Assembly (NCBI GenBank): GCA_019693395.1
Contig: JAAMXP010001365.1
Location: 1 to 41,579, forward strand
Origin: Ettlia oleoabundans
Lineage: Eukaryota; Chlorophyta; Chlorophyceae; Chlamydomonadales
Direction: 5' to 3'
DNA: 41,579 bases
Shown: positions 22,401 through 33,008 of the stretch, piece after piece
Position numbering within the stretch: position 1 is the stretch's first letter
Layout: each line of letters begins with the position of its first letter
Notes under the pieces: model-generated
What the model was told of the DNA's origin: nothing
The model's input: only the letters and a program-made list of their open reading frames with translations
The model's database searches: none
Position numbers and translations under genes: made by a program

Positions 22401-23346
22401 CTGGGAGTGGAAGTTCAGCCTGCTACCTGGAACCCCCACATGCATCATTCCTCAAACCCCTTGCTGCCCAGCCTGCCACGCCTGCTCAGCGTGCGACCTC
22501 GCAGTTCCCCACCCCACTACACCATCCAGAGCGCTGAGCCTCCTATCCTCCTTTCTGCCCTTTACGTGCAGGTTCCACGCTCAACCACTGGCCCTTCCCC
22601 TGGCGCCACCTGCCCGAGGGCTACTGCTACCTGCTCACCCACTGCGGCACCCCCTGCGTCTTCTACGACCACTTCTACACCGACGACAAGCTGAGGGAAC
22701 ACATCCTGGAGCTGCTGCGCATCCGCAAGAAGCACGGAATACACGCAAAGAGCCAGGTGGGAGGCTGGGGGGATGGCTCGCTTGATGGGCCGCTTGGCGG
22801 GTAAACTTTTCAGTGCTCCTGTCGCTGACACCGCACCCCCCCCACCTTACCCCACCCCACCCCACCCGGCCCCCGTTCCCTTCATTGCAGGTGAATATCC
22901 GCAAGGCGTACAACGAGCTGTATGCGGCCGTGATAGACAAGAAGATTGCCATGAAGATTGGGCCCGGTGACTGGAGGTGGGTGCCCATGTGGACCTGCCT
23001 ATCTGCCTGCTGTTAGCAGAGACTGGAGGCCTGGTGGGCGGTGCAGGGCTGCTGGTCGCTGCAGCATCGCATGCTTGCATGCAATAGCACATGAGAAGCA
23101 AGCAACCCTTCGTTGAAAGGGTCCATTTGCCCACGAGAAAGGGTGCCTGCATGGCTGTCAGGCTGGTGGGCGCGAGTACAGCACCACATATTGTGCCTGC
23201 CTTGCGCTGCCCTCCACTGCCTGCCCCCTTCTGGCCCCCCCGCCTGCTGCAGCCCAACTAAGGACGGCGTGGATGTGGGACAAAAGAAGTGGCAGCTGGT
23301 GCACAGCGGCTTCCAGTTTGCGGTGTGGGAAGCGAAATTCACGTGA
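16463..23346 (+). CDS. Alpha-amylase with N-terminal ACT domain, probably plastidial
   Basis: Cleaves internal alpha-1,4 links in starch. Nineteen exons: 16463-16928, 17210-17268, 17462-17578, 17779-17903, 18245-18392, 18641-18707, 19036-19112, 19366-19470, 19715-19786, 20103-20201, 20516-20560, 20831-20977, 21275-21361, 21538-21628, 21773-21873, 22163-22289, 22572-22756, 22891-22976, 23253-23346, giving 765 aa in continuous phase. The first ~145 residues are basic, Ser/Ala-rich and transit-like. An ACT-type domain follows at about 148-220 ('SVEFDNDSDPECTIMQLFGR', 'VTNVLTAAGLAVASANINTG', 'VRDVFRVTNEEGNK'), then a helical linker at 255-330. The GH13 part starts near 365 ('IILQGFNWESS'). Catalytic residues are intact: nucleophile D535 in 'GWRFDYVK', acid/base E560 in 'FGEYWD', D643 in 'FLENHDT'. 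'DIVINHRCAH' is conserved region I. The ACT part suggests allosteric control by a small molecule, which is inference. The start is the first ATG in the open frame. Confidence 0.94.
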
Positions 23347-23927
23347 ATATTGCACATCATATCCCACTTTGGAGACAGTTAGGAGGGGGTAGCTACATGC
23401 CAGCTGACAGTAATGCATGCCTTCTACAACAGATAGCCGGCACCAGCAACGCCTGCCACCCATAATGACATGCCTTGACAATTGAGCACCTCTGCCGCCT
23501 GGCACAGTCAATTGGGAAACCCTAGTTCCCATGCCTTTCTTTGCCAGTAGCGGAATTTACTATGTGCCTCCCCAATCCAGAAATGAGTACTTGTCCCTTG
23601 TGCCGCCGGCCACCTGCTGCGGCCAGGCAGCCGACGAGTTGTCTTTTGTACCCCACGGTAGTGTTGTTCCGCTTTCTGCTCCCTATTTCCTGCCCCGTTC
23701 AGTCCTGCTGCTGCAACCTTTTGTCTGCCTGTTTCTCATCCGCTACGCGGCTCTATTGAATGGAATGAGCAGCACATGGCGTGCTTAAGACGGAAGCAAG
23801 TCTTCCAGCATGAAACATACAGACACCCTTTGCCTCGTGCGCACAAGTATGCGAGTCTGGCATTCCAAGACACCTGGGACATTGCACCAGCAGCGCTGAT
23901 CTGCCAGCCAACACAAATCCATTCAGC
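23347..23927. other. Convergent intergenic region, no gene seen
   Basis: About 580 bases of 3' flank between the amylase (plus) and the membrane-protein gene (minus). An 85-aa open frame at 23531-23788 has no recognisable features. No repeat or RNA gene is evident. Confidence 0.5.
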
Positions 23928-25321
23928 TCACTCCTCGATGGTACGGTAGGAGGTTCCGGGTGCGCTACCGAAAGGCGGCGGGTGCTGAACGCTGGCAGAC
24001 GCCTTGAAGCCCCAGCCACCACGGCCTCCAGCACGCCCAGACTGCCTCTGCAGGCGGCCCCAGGCATCCCTGCACCAAGCGGAAGCAAGTGAGGCAGCGC
24101 AGCCCTGTGGGTGCATGCTCATTGTGGCTGGTGGTGTGCTGGCACTGTGGCTATCCCCCCGTATTGTGCAATCCAGGCAAACACTCCACAGCATGTCGCA
24201 ATTGATGTGATCAGGCTAGCTAAACTTTTGCACCCACCTTGTCCAGCCAACAGGTGGGGGCGGCAAGCTGATGCAAATCTGGCTGTGCTGCTGCTCTTGC
24301 GGTGGAACCCCGGTTGATTGCTGCGGCTGCTCCTCAGGAATTGGCTCCAGCGCTTCGCTGTCATCATGATTCTTGCTGCGGATATATGGGCTGGACAGCA
24401 TGGTCACCAGGGGGCTGGTGCAAGCATCACGCATGCTGAGCTTCTGCTGCGTCTGCACAGATGGCTCAGCTTGGCTGGCACTTGCACCAGTGGGGCTGGC
24501 AGGCCCTGAGCCCTCGCCAGCATAACTTCGGCGCAATACTAGTGCAGCCAGAAGCACGGCTTGCAGGGCACATGCAGTGGTGAGGCCCAGCAGTGGCCGG
24601 TCTGTGAGTAGTCGGTGAGTCGCGGTGGGCGGCGAGGGTGGGGCAGAGTGGGGGACAGGTGGCAGGCAGGTGGGTGCTGCGTGAATTGCACTGGCTACAA
24701 AGGCCGGTAGACTATGGTCCCCCGCATCTTCCAGTTCCATCCAGGTGTGGCGGCAGCGGCAGCTGGGGAGGACGTGGGCGGGGGTTGTCTCGGGTGCTAC
24801 AGCTGTCATAGTGCGTGCTGTGCTAGGCATCTCTGCTGCATGCTGCATGTCTATTCGCAGCTGCATCAGACTGCTGGGCACATTTATGAACTGCTGCCAT
24901 TTGCGGGCAGCGCTGCTGGCAGTGACAGGCTGGGTGATGGTGAGGCGCCCCAGCCGACTGCTGCCAGCGCTTGGGAAGCGCAGTGGCAGGGTATAGGCTG
25001 CAGAGCCGCTGGCGTCAGGGCAAGCAGTTGTCTGTGTGGAATCATGTTCCAGCTGTACCTCAAGAGTGGCACACCCAGAGTCAGGCATGACAAGCACCTC
25101 GCTGCAGCGCAGTAGCGGCAAGGATCGGCAGGTTTGGCAGTGAGTTGACCAGTGGCCGCGCGCGGCCAGAATGAACGGGCTCCGGTTCTCTCCTAGCAGG
25201 AATCCACGAAAAACAATTGACAGGCTTACCCGCGCAGCACTGCAAGGCTGTTAACCTGCAGCAGAGGGCTGGCCAGAGCCGGGCACGCGAACAGCATGGC
25301 CACGACAAAGAATCCCGCCAT
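23928..25321 (-). CDS. Unknown single-pass membrane protein with signal peptide
   Basis: I do not recognise this family. Three exons: 25321-25230, 25101-24238, 24069-23928, giving 365 aa with consistent phases. The N-terminus 'MAGFFVVAMLFACPALASP' is a good signal peptide. A lumenal or extracellular region of about 170 residues with alternating hydrophobic strands follows ('GEVLVMPDSGCATLEVQLEH', 'YTLPLRFPSAG', 'QQFINVPSSLMQLRIDMQ'), with a few cysteines. A Pro-rich stretch precedes one transmembrane segment ('GLTTACALQAVLLAALVLRR') at about residues 205-225. The tail of about 140 residues is cytosolic, rich in Ser, Gln and Pro, with an acidic patch 'DDSEALEPIPEE', and ends in a Gly/Arg stretch. 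This is a type I topology. The start is chosen because the signal peptide begins at this ATG; an upstream in-frame extension exists but lacks support. Confidence 0.72.
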
Positions 25322-26374
25322 CACAGAGCTGGTTAACGAGCCGAGCCTCCCGATCGGCAGAAACGTACTTTGCAAAGCGGAGCTACCCTTGATCACATTC
25401 CAGTCTTTCTTCCCGCTCGCGCATGGGCGGCGGTGAGCGCCGCTGGGTGCAACCTGCCCCACTGACAGTAGCCAAGGCAATCTCGTGCCTTGCTCAAACA
25501 TGCATGCCAGAAGATCCCTTTAATACGCATATGAATAGAGATTGTGCCACTGATGCCCACCTAGGTGTGCACCCTGGGTTGATGCTTACATGGTACAACA
25601 AAACAGACGACAAGCAGATGGGTGGTCGTGGTACACGTGCAGAGGTATTTACACAGCTGTGCTATAATATGGTACAACTGGCAATCGCAGCCCGACATAG
25701 GCACATGCAGAGGAAGGGAGGTGCTGGGATTATATGCAGGGTCATTAAACTCATGTTGAGGCAGATGAGGACACGACAGCTGCTGCTTCGCACAAAAACG
25801 GTGAGGCTCTACAGGCGCATGATTGCACATGGGCAGAAGAATCTGGGAACAAGCGCATGGGGGGAGGGGAGCACAAAGCACGCCGGAGTGCCAGCGAGCC
25901 GATGTTGATTGCAAATGCGGCGAGGTGTAGTGAGCCCACAAGCCAGCCAAGTGTGTGGCCCACAAACGGTGCCTCTAAGGCGGGTATAATGGTACAAAGC
26001 GGCCATCGCACAAGCGATGCTAGTGAGCAAGGGGAGAAGGGCACACATGGAAGAATTGAATGTACAGATGGGCACGAGGGGCTGCCTGCTTGCCTGCATG
26101 CCTGACAAGACTCCTGTGGCATAAAAGCTGCCTGCAAAATCTGGCTGTGGTTTATGGAAGGAGGGCTTAAGAGACTAAAGTTGACTGAAAGATTTTTGCT
26201 TGCCTGAGGCACCAGGCTCATTCTGGGACGTATGCTGGAGCGTACGGTTGTTGGAGTGGCGGGCATTACGGGCCTGCTCTGGTTGGCCAGTGGAAGCTCC
26301 AAACCAGCACCCACTCGGCTTATACCAGCCGGCTTGGGGGACAATCGGAGCCGCTCCTGTTGCTGGCTGGGGGG
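25322..26374. other. Long intergenic region, no confident gene
   Basis: About 1.05 kb between two minus-strand genes: 3' flank of the F-box/VWA gene and 5' flank of the membrane-protein gene. A plus open frame at 25423-25908 (161 aa) and a minus open frame at 25751-26344 (197 aa) overlap. The minus one has a hydrophobic run ('FVGHTLGWLVGSLHLAAF'), but I see no start, family or exon support. An AT-rich patch sits at 25662-25674. Confidence 0.4.
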
Positions 26375-29097
26375 TCACCATGGCGCCTCATCCAGCACCA
26401 TTAGGCCCAGGTACCTGCAACAAAGTGCAAGACCTCCAAGTGAAAGAACCATTCAGCAACAAAAAGGCTGGTGTGGGTGCTGGCCATAGCCCACAGCACA
26501 GCACTCTGCTATACCCTGCAAATACACGCTGCCTGCCGATTGAAGGTTGATAGCAGTATAGCCGTCCCGTGCCTCCAGCCAGGTAGCAAAGCCGTGCTCC
26601 TGCAGCGCTGCCACCCTGGCATAGCCCTAGCGCTGTGGGCAGGATGTTCACATCACACCTATCCACTTCCTTCCTACCGCTCACCTGTCCTCTGCTGTGG
26701 CTGGGTCCCGAGCGGAGCAGATGCGCAGGAGCTCCTGCTTGTCCACGCCACGCCCCACACCGTAGGCATGCACACGCACGTTGGCCTGCTCATCACCCAG
26801 ACGCGCCGCCATGTCACGAGCCTCTCGGGACTGCGCCACGCGAAACGGAATAACAGAACGGAAACAGAAGCGGAGTAGGGAGCGGCAAGCGAGGAAGGTG
26901 CTAGTCTTAAGCAGCACTTTAGGGAAGCGCAGAGCAGCAATGCAGAGGCACGGCTGGGCTAGACAGCAGAAGAAGGTGGCAGCAGGGAGATGCAGTGGCA
27001 GCAAGCCGGGCAGCAGCGGTGAAACATAGCAGGAGCGAGGGTGGCATGCTGGCTGTGCTAATTTTTGAGGTGCAGGGATTGCTGCACGGCGACACCAGCC
27101 ACGCGTCCTGGCGCAGGGACTTCAAACAAACTCTGGCATATGGTGCAACATGCGTGCTGATACGCCCCAAACTACCCCTCACAAGCCCACAACCCAGCAG
27201 CGAACTCCCTCATCCTCCCACCCGCATTGGTATCCCTGCATCACTTCATCCCTTCCCTGTAGCCCCAGTGGTATTTTGCGACCACTCACACACACACTGA
27301 CCTGGTGTGAATCGATGCGGCCATCTGTCAGCAGCACCAGCACTCGCTGGGTTGCGGCGCTGAGGGGCTTGAGCAGCTGCCCCGCCTTCTGCACAGCCAG
27401 CGCTATGTTGGTGCCGCCATTCATGCGCGCCATACCCTCCATCAGCACCTCAAACGCTGCCACATCCACATCAACAGGGCCCTGCACCACATCACGGCAC
27501 AGGCGTGTGTTGTGTATGGCCAAGTTATGCTGATGAAGCAAGCAGGCATTTGAAGCTGGGGCCCGGGTGGGGTATATGCAAGCTGGTTGCTGCACCATCC
27601 CGTACACATTGGCACAGAAAACTAGCTGCCCCCAAGCCCTCAAAGTGAAGCCACCTCTCACAACAACCCACCAAGAAAGCCCACCTGCTCCACCCGCACG
27701 TCATTGCTGAACTGAATCACCGCCACCTTGCCCCGTGGTGCAAAAACGCCGCCGCCGTTGTCACCGTCCACGGCAGCCGCTGCTGCAGCGGCGTTCTGCG
27801 CCAAGCCTCGTACTGCGGTGAGCATGAAGTCTGTCATCACACGAAAGTCCTCCTCGGTCACGCTGCCTGCAGGTGGGAAGGAGATGGCCATGTGAAACGA
27901 GGGGTGGAGGAGGTGGGCTGATGGCCAGGGCACGTAGTGGGCAGTATCCCAAGGGCAATTTAAAGGGGAGAGGGATGGCGCCAGAAGGTTTATTTGCAAA
28001 CGTGAGGCATTGCAGAGGTAAAATGTCTGGCATGCAAACAGCAGCAGCGGCACCAGGCAGCAGGCGTGGAGTGAAAGCAGGGAGGGACGCTAAACTAGAC
28101 CAATCAGTCTCAGGTGCTGTCATGGGTTCTGGCATGCCTGCCCGGCCACGCACCTGACCCATCTACCAGGAACACCAGGCAGACCTCTGGCTCCTCATCC
28201 ACCTGGGTCCCAACCTCAACATCTTGCCCGGTGCTGGCGGCAGCTGCGGCAGACTCCTTGTGCTCCGCGCGTGGCGGCAGCGCTGCCAGCATGTCAACTG
28301 CAGCCATTGGTGAGTGAGGCAAATGAATGCAGGCAGCAAAGACTATGATGTTGGGAATTTGAGGATGCCCGCAGGCGTTTGGGGCCGATTTCCCTTGATG
28401 TGTGTGCCAAACAGCAGTAGCAATCGCAGGACGGCGTGGGGTGGTGAGCGGCATCCGCTTGCTTTGATTCGCACAGTCCACGCTATTGAAACTTAGAACG
28501 AAAGAGCCCTCAGCGCTTCAACCATCTCAGTAGAGCTCGCTCACCTGATGCCTCCACTTCATATGAGGAGGGCTTGTGCCAGGGGGCGACCTCTTTGAGA
28601 GCAGCGTGGCGGGCCGCAAAGAGCGCCTTCCAGCTGCCGGCCTTTTTGGCCGCAGCCTCCTGCACCGCTCCAATTTCTCCATAGACTCGCTCCCATTCGT
28701 GTCGCCACAAACGGCAGTCCTGCAAGGGGAACAACCGTGCCCGAGGGTTTTGCGCGCCCTAGCGCAGGGCGCAGGGTTTCGCCCGATAAACGATCCCAAG
28801 ACCGCAAAGTCCCGGCCCCCCTTCCGGCAGCCTAGATTGGACGTAATGCATGTCGCTGGACCTTATGCACAGCGTACAAGCGCCCACCTCGACGAGCAGC
28901 CTGAATTGCGAGCAAGTCACGGCGAGGGAGCACAGGGTTTGATACTGCATTCCAGCCAATGCAGCGCGCTCTAAGAGCTCATGAGGAAGCTCCAACAGGC
29001 GACAGAGCTCGGTTTGTCGCTTCTTGGCGTCCTTGCCATGAGGAGTCGAGGGGCCCGCAAGTTCTGCCGACCCACCACTTCTCAGCACCGGGGCCAT
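26375..29097 (-). CDS. F-box protein with von Willebrand factor A domain
   Basis: Probably a substrate adaptor of an SCF-type ubiquitin ligase, with a VWA domain as the protein-binding module; both roles are inferred from domains. Exons: 29097-28888, 28719-28545, 28297-28154, 27866-27685, 27481-27302, 26830-26685, an uncertain exon 26615-26526, and 26414-26375. The length is 358 aa without the uncertain exon or 388 aa with it; both keep frame. An F-box-like helix set lies at about residues 30-70 ('LLELPHELLERAAL..QYQTLCSLAVTCSQFRLLVE'). The VWA starts near 165 with 'VCLVFLVDGSGSV'. All MIDAS elements are present: D-x-S-x-S, the Thr in 'NGGTNIALAV', and the Asp in 'LLTDGRID'. The VWA closes with 'VRVHAYGVGRGVDKQELL'. 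The last residues read 'YLGLMVLDEAPW'. The start is the first ATG before the F-box. Confidence 0.85.
26526..26615 (-). other. Possible 90-nt cassette exon in the F-box/VWA gene
   Basis: It has an acceptor CCAG|GG and a protein-like frame ('LQEHGFATWLEARDGYTAIN'). Its proposed donor (GTATTT) is weak. It enters and leaves in phase 2, so either inclusion or skipping keeps the reading frame. Confidence 0.4.
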
Positions 29098-29841
29098 GGC
29101 TTCAAAAGATCAAAGAAGGTGTCGTATGCCGAAACCTATCACGACAACGCGCCTGACGTTCTCTACCCGCTCACTAGCACCGGGTCAAGAATGATCTGCA
29201 AAAAATTGCGTGCGACATTCCAACATATATTGTGTTCTCACATTGCACGGACTACAGGAATGCGGGCTGGTGGCCAGCCGGTGCGTAAAGCCCGGAACGG
29301 CTTGGTTGTCGCTGGCGCTTGCGGCTCAAGCAGCGCCGGCGCCTCAGTCGGCGGTTGGCGGCGGCAGTTGACGATACGCTAGTGCGCTCGTTCAATCTGC
29401 GGTCCACCATACAAACGCACTTCTTGCACCATGTCACATGCATGTCAACTTTCTTGCAGGACGAACAGGGCAAGCTGCCCAATGTGTCAAGAGGGGACCC
29501 GACCACTGCCGCCCGGCCCACCGCCGAGCCTTCGTTTCTGCTGATACCAATTTCAGGTTGAATTGAGCGTTTCAGTTGGGCAGATGAATCCCAAATCATT
29601 CCGATGCAGCTTTGTTTGCATTGTGTTCTTGTTTCACAGGGGTGGCCTAACGCTGCCCTCTAGTGTTCACTAGGATGGTACCGCCGTTTCGCACCTCGCC
29701 GATGGGCGAGGGTAGCAGACTAGGCATCAACCGTATAGCAAGGAAGTGGCCTGAGCTCACTTATGTAGTTGTTAATCCAGCTATGCTACATGCATGTTAG
29801 GCACTTCCACTGGCCCACTGGGTGGCCAGCTATCGCTCCAT
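29098..29841. promoter_or_regulatory. 5' flank of F-box/VWA gene and 3' flank of LRR gene
   Basis: Both neighbours are on the minus strand, so this holds the F-box/VWA promoter. An AT-rich block at 29220-29234 (ACATATATTGTG) lies about 125 bases upstream of that ATG and could act as a TATA-like element. Open frames here on both strands show no recognisable protein. Confidence 0.4.
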
Positions 29842-32317
29842 TTACAGTGTCTCAGACAGGTCCACCCAGCCTGAAGCGAGCTCCTCAGGGCAGGGCAGGC
29901 CAAGGCGCGTGTTGTAGAAGTTGAAACCGTGGGCATAACGCAGACCCGCAGGAACCATGCCACACTGCAATCAGGCACAAGAAAGGGGAGAGCAATGCTG
30001 GAGTGGCGGGGTGACGGTTGGAGGGGAAGGCAGGTGGTGCTGGGTGGACATCATGCTGGCAGTAGCAGCTGCTTCTGCCCGTGTGCTGCAGTTCATGCAG
30101 CGCACCATGCTTGGGTTCTCAGCAGCGTTGAAGCTGATCATTGAGTGGCCAGACAGGGGGTACAGGTTTCCCTCAAAGTTGTTGGCGGCCAGAGTCAGCT
30201 GCACGGCACAGAATGGGCAGCGGGATGACGTGTGGCCTTCATGTTGGCAGTACCGTCATGAGCCATGGGCAACACAATTGGCAGTATCGGCGTGAGCCAT
30301 GGGCAACACGAAAATCCCCTGAGGGCTCTGCAAGGGAACGAATGCGATGGCGCAGGACAACAGACATGCCTTCAAGAATGCCCTTGTGCAGGCTTGCCTG
30401 AGACAGTTTGGTAGCCGTGTTCGCGTAGCTCTCGGGAACTCTGCCAGTGAGCTTATTGTCGGAGAAACGCAGCCAGTTCTGTGGCAGCATGTTGTGAACA
30501 GGACAAGAAAGCCAATCAGGCTGGTAAACAAGGTTACGCTAGGCGTTGATGTGGTTGCAGTGTGTTGCGATGGAGCCTTGAGCTAGCATCCAAACGGAAC
30601 ATGTGGAGGGCAAACTTTAAGGCTGCGCCATCTTCTCCTAGCCAGCTAGCACACTATGGTAAAGCTAGCTGTCCTTCACGCACTGCCGCTCACCATCTGC
30701 GCCATGGAGCCGTACTCGGCTGGCAGCGTGCCCGTCAGCTGGTTGTTCTCAACCTTGAACTGCTCCAAGGTCCTCACCTCCGCAAGTCCTGGCGGCAGTG
30801 TCCCTGCAACAAACAAAGTGAGTACCGGGCATCTATGTCGGACAGTAGTGTGAGAAATGAGCAGTTCTCCGCAACGAATACCTGAGTGGGAGGAGCAGTA
30901 GATGGCGCATGACGACAGCATTGTGTGGTGTGCGATGCGTCTACGGCCAACATAGGTGGCCAGCGACTTTGACCCCGCACTCAACCCAAGTTTCAACACG
31001 CACTCTCCATCCCACCCCGCACCTGTAAGCGCGTTGTAGGACAGGTCGATCTCCAGCAGCTCGGGGAAGCAGTCAGCAAAGCCGGCCGGTACAGGCCCGC
31101 TGAGCAGCCCACCATCCAGATCAAACTCCTGATACACCGAAGCATCAAGAGAGGCAGATGCCGAGGATATCCGGTCACTTGTTGTGAGAAATTTTGCAAT
31201 CCCATGCACCCAGTTTTCGGCCAGCGTGGTTCGCCCCCCATCCCATCACCCTGTCTGCATGCACTTTGAGGGCCCTTGTTTGGCTCTGACACAGCACAGC
31301 GCGTGCATGCCCTTGATCATGCGCATGATGTACGCATGTGCTCACCCTGAGGCCAGTGAGGGGGCAGAGCTCCTGCAGCGGCACCTCACCCTCCAGGAAC
31401 TGGTCGGTGATGTGGATGTGGTTGATGACGCCGGTGCCGGGGACCTGCAAGTTTGTGCTGAACTTGCACCAGATTGCCACAAAACTAGGGCCATGGCTTA
31501 TAGAAAGCATAACAGCAGTCATACCGGGAGTGCAGCAGGATTCTGGGAGGTGAGGGACACGTTACGCAGGTGCCAGTTGGTGCAGCAGGCAGGCAATCAG
31601 GAGCATAGACGCAGGTAGTCCTCGCCTGGAACTTGGTGTAAGATACGCGGTCGCCGCGGCAGGCCAGGTGCTCCCAGTTGCCCCACACCTTAAAAAAGCG
31701 GCAGAACAAAGCAAGCGGGCATTTGCACGCATGCTGAGTGTTGGCAGGTGGACGTGTTGCTGCTCTATGCACACTCAGTCCACTCATTGATGAATCAGTT
31801 GTATTCCCTCAGATAGTTTGCATGAACAAAGTAACCGACACGCTTGCAGACGTGCAGGCAGGAAGCCGAGCATGCAGCTGGCTGAATGAGCCCACCTCCT
31901 GACCGCAAGGGTCGCAGTTGCCGCCAGCACTGTTGGAGGGGTCGGTAGGGCAGGTCCAGGTTGCGAGCGCTTTGGCCCAGTTCTTCTGCAAAGCGGCATG
32001 ATCAACACAGCTGGGGCATTGCTTGCAAATTTGGCGAAAGACCGTGGAGCGATGGGGGTTCCTTCAGCAGCAGGCAATGCCCCAAACCTTGCACCCAGTG
32101 AATTGCTGCTGCCGGGTGACTTGCAGATGCTCACCTGTCCTGGGCGAGCCAGCATTGCGTCCCGGAAAGCGGTTATCTTCTCCAGCTGGTCGGGCAGTGT
32201 GAAAGCCGCCGCCTGTGGGGTTGAGCAAGCAAGCACAACGAGCGCCAGGCTGAGCGCCGCCACCGCTGAGGCGCGACGCTGTGCCGGCATCCAGCCGGAC
32301 TTGTTGCCCGGTGCCAT
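29842..32317 (-). CDS. Secreted plant-type LRR protein, tandem copy B
   Basis: Nine exons: 32317-32135, 31985-31896, 31688-31626, 31444-31346, 31128-31023, 30803-30694, 30478-30398, 30198-30106, 29964-29842, giving 315 aa. The signal peptide core is 'ALSLALVVLACS', cleaved near residue 38. A cysteine-bearing N-terminal cap follows ('WTCPTDPSNS..CDPCGQE', 'WGNWEHLACRG'), then about five plant-type LRRs, for example 'LLEIDLSYNALTGTLPPGL', 'LEQFKVENNQLTGTLPAEY' and 'NWLRFSDNKLTGRVPESY'. It ends in a conserved C-terminal cap ('GFNFYNTRLGLPCPEEL'). No transmembrane segment or kinase is present, so it is likely secreted or wall-associated with a binding role that is not known. All exon sizes equal those of the neighbour at 33009-35661. 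Introns 3 and 7 are GC-AG. The start matches the paralogue's 'MAP' start; an ATG nine codons upstream is an alternative. Confidence 0.88.
30199..30397 (-). other. GC-AG intron 7 of LRR copy B
   Basis: The donor is CAG|GCAAGC and the acceptor GTGCAG. The same intron in the tandem paralogue (33554-33397) also has a GC donor, so the GC state predates the duplication or was copied with it. Confidence 0.85.
31445..31625 (-). other. GC-AG intron 3 of LRR copy B
   Basis: The donor is TTCCAG|GCGAGG. The paralogue has TTCCAG|GTGCCG at the matching place (34987), so this site differs between copies by T/C at donor position +2. Confidence 0.8.
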
Positions 32318-33008
32318 TGAAGCTGGGGCTTGTCGAGTAAACACCAGAGCACACGCGCGCGGCGGAGTGGCGCGCGTGGCGTTGACAGAGAGCGATGCGC
32401 TGCTGATAAACTCCGGAGGAGCTGCTTAGCCAGCCTTCGCTTTGCAGCACAGATCTATTCTTAGATAACAGAACTGAGAGAAGCGTTGTAAAACTCAACC
32501 CTCGATGCTTCCTAGAAACACAAAGCCGCCGCTGAGCTGGCAAGATGGCCGCTCAAATGCGGCCAGTTGGCATGCAGAGCATGGTGCCTGCTCAGCCTGC
32601 TGCTTAAGTCTCATGCCATGCAAAGCTTCTAAGAAACATTCACACCTCAACGAACGTCAACCCATTCTCTCGTGCATACCAGCACCCACCTTAAGACACC
32701 ACACCTGCGGATTGATAGTACAGGCGGCATGTTCAAAGCTCGCCACGGTCATGGTGCAGCGAGTTGATCTGCAACTCACTGTTGCACCATTTTAGATGAC
32801 TTCGTGATGAACAATGCAAATTGGCCTTGCAACTTAAAAAATGTACTCCGGTTACACAGCATGGAGCGGCTCAGGAGGCTGCTTGTGGTGCAGGCTGCTG
32901 GCACCTGGGCAGCAACCAGACGATGCTAGCAAAACAATGTGTGGGATATCTATTATCTATCATGCATGCGGCGGATGCCCTAAATGCGAAGATTAGCTGC
33001 CCTAATGA
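32318..33008. promoter_or_regulatory. Spacer between the two LRR genes
   Basis: About 690 bases: 3' flank of LRR copy A and promoter side of LRR copy B. A few AT-rich patches (for example near 32945-32960) but no recognisable element and no gene. Confidence 0.4.
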
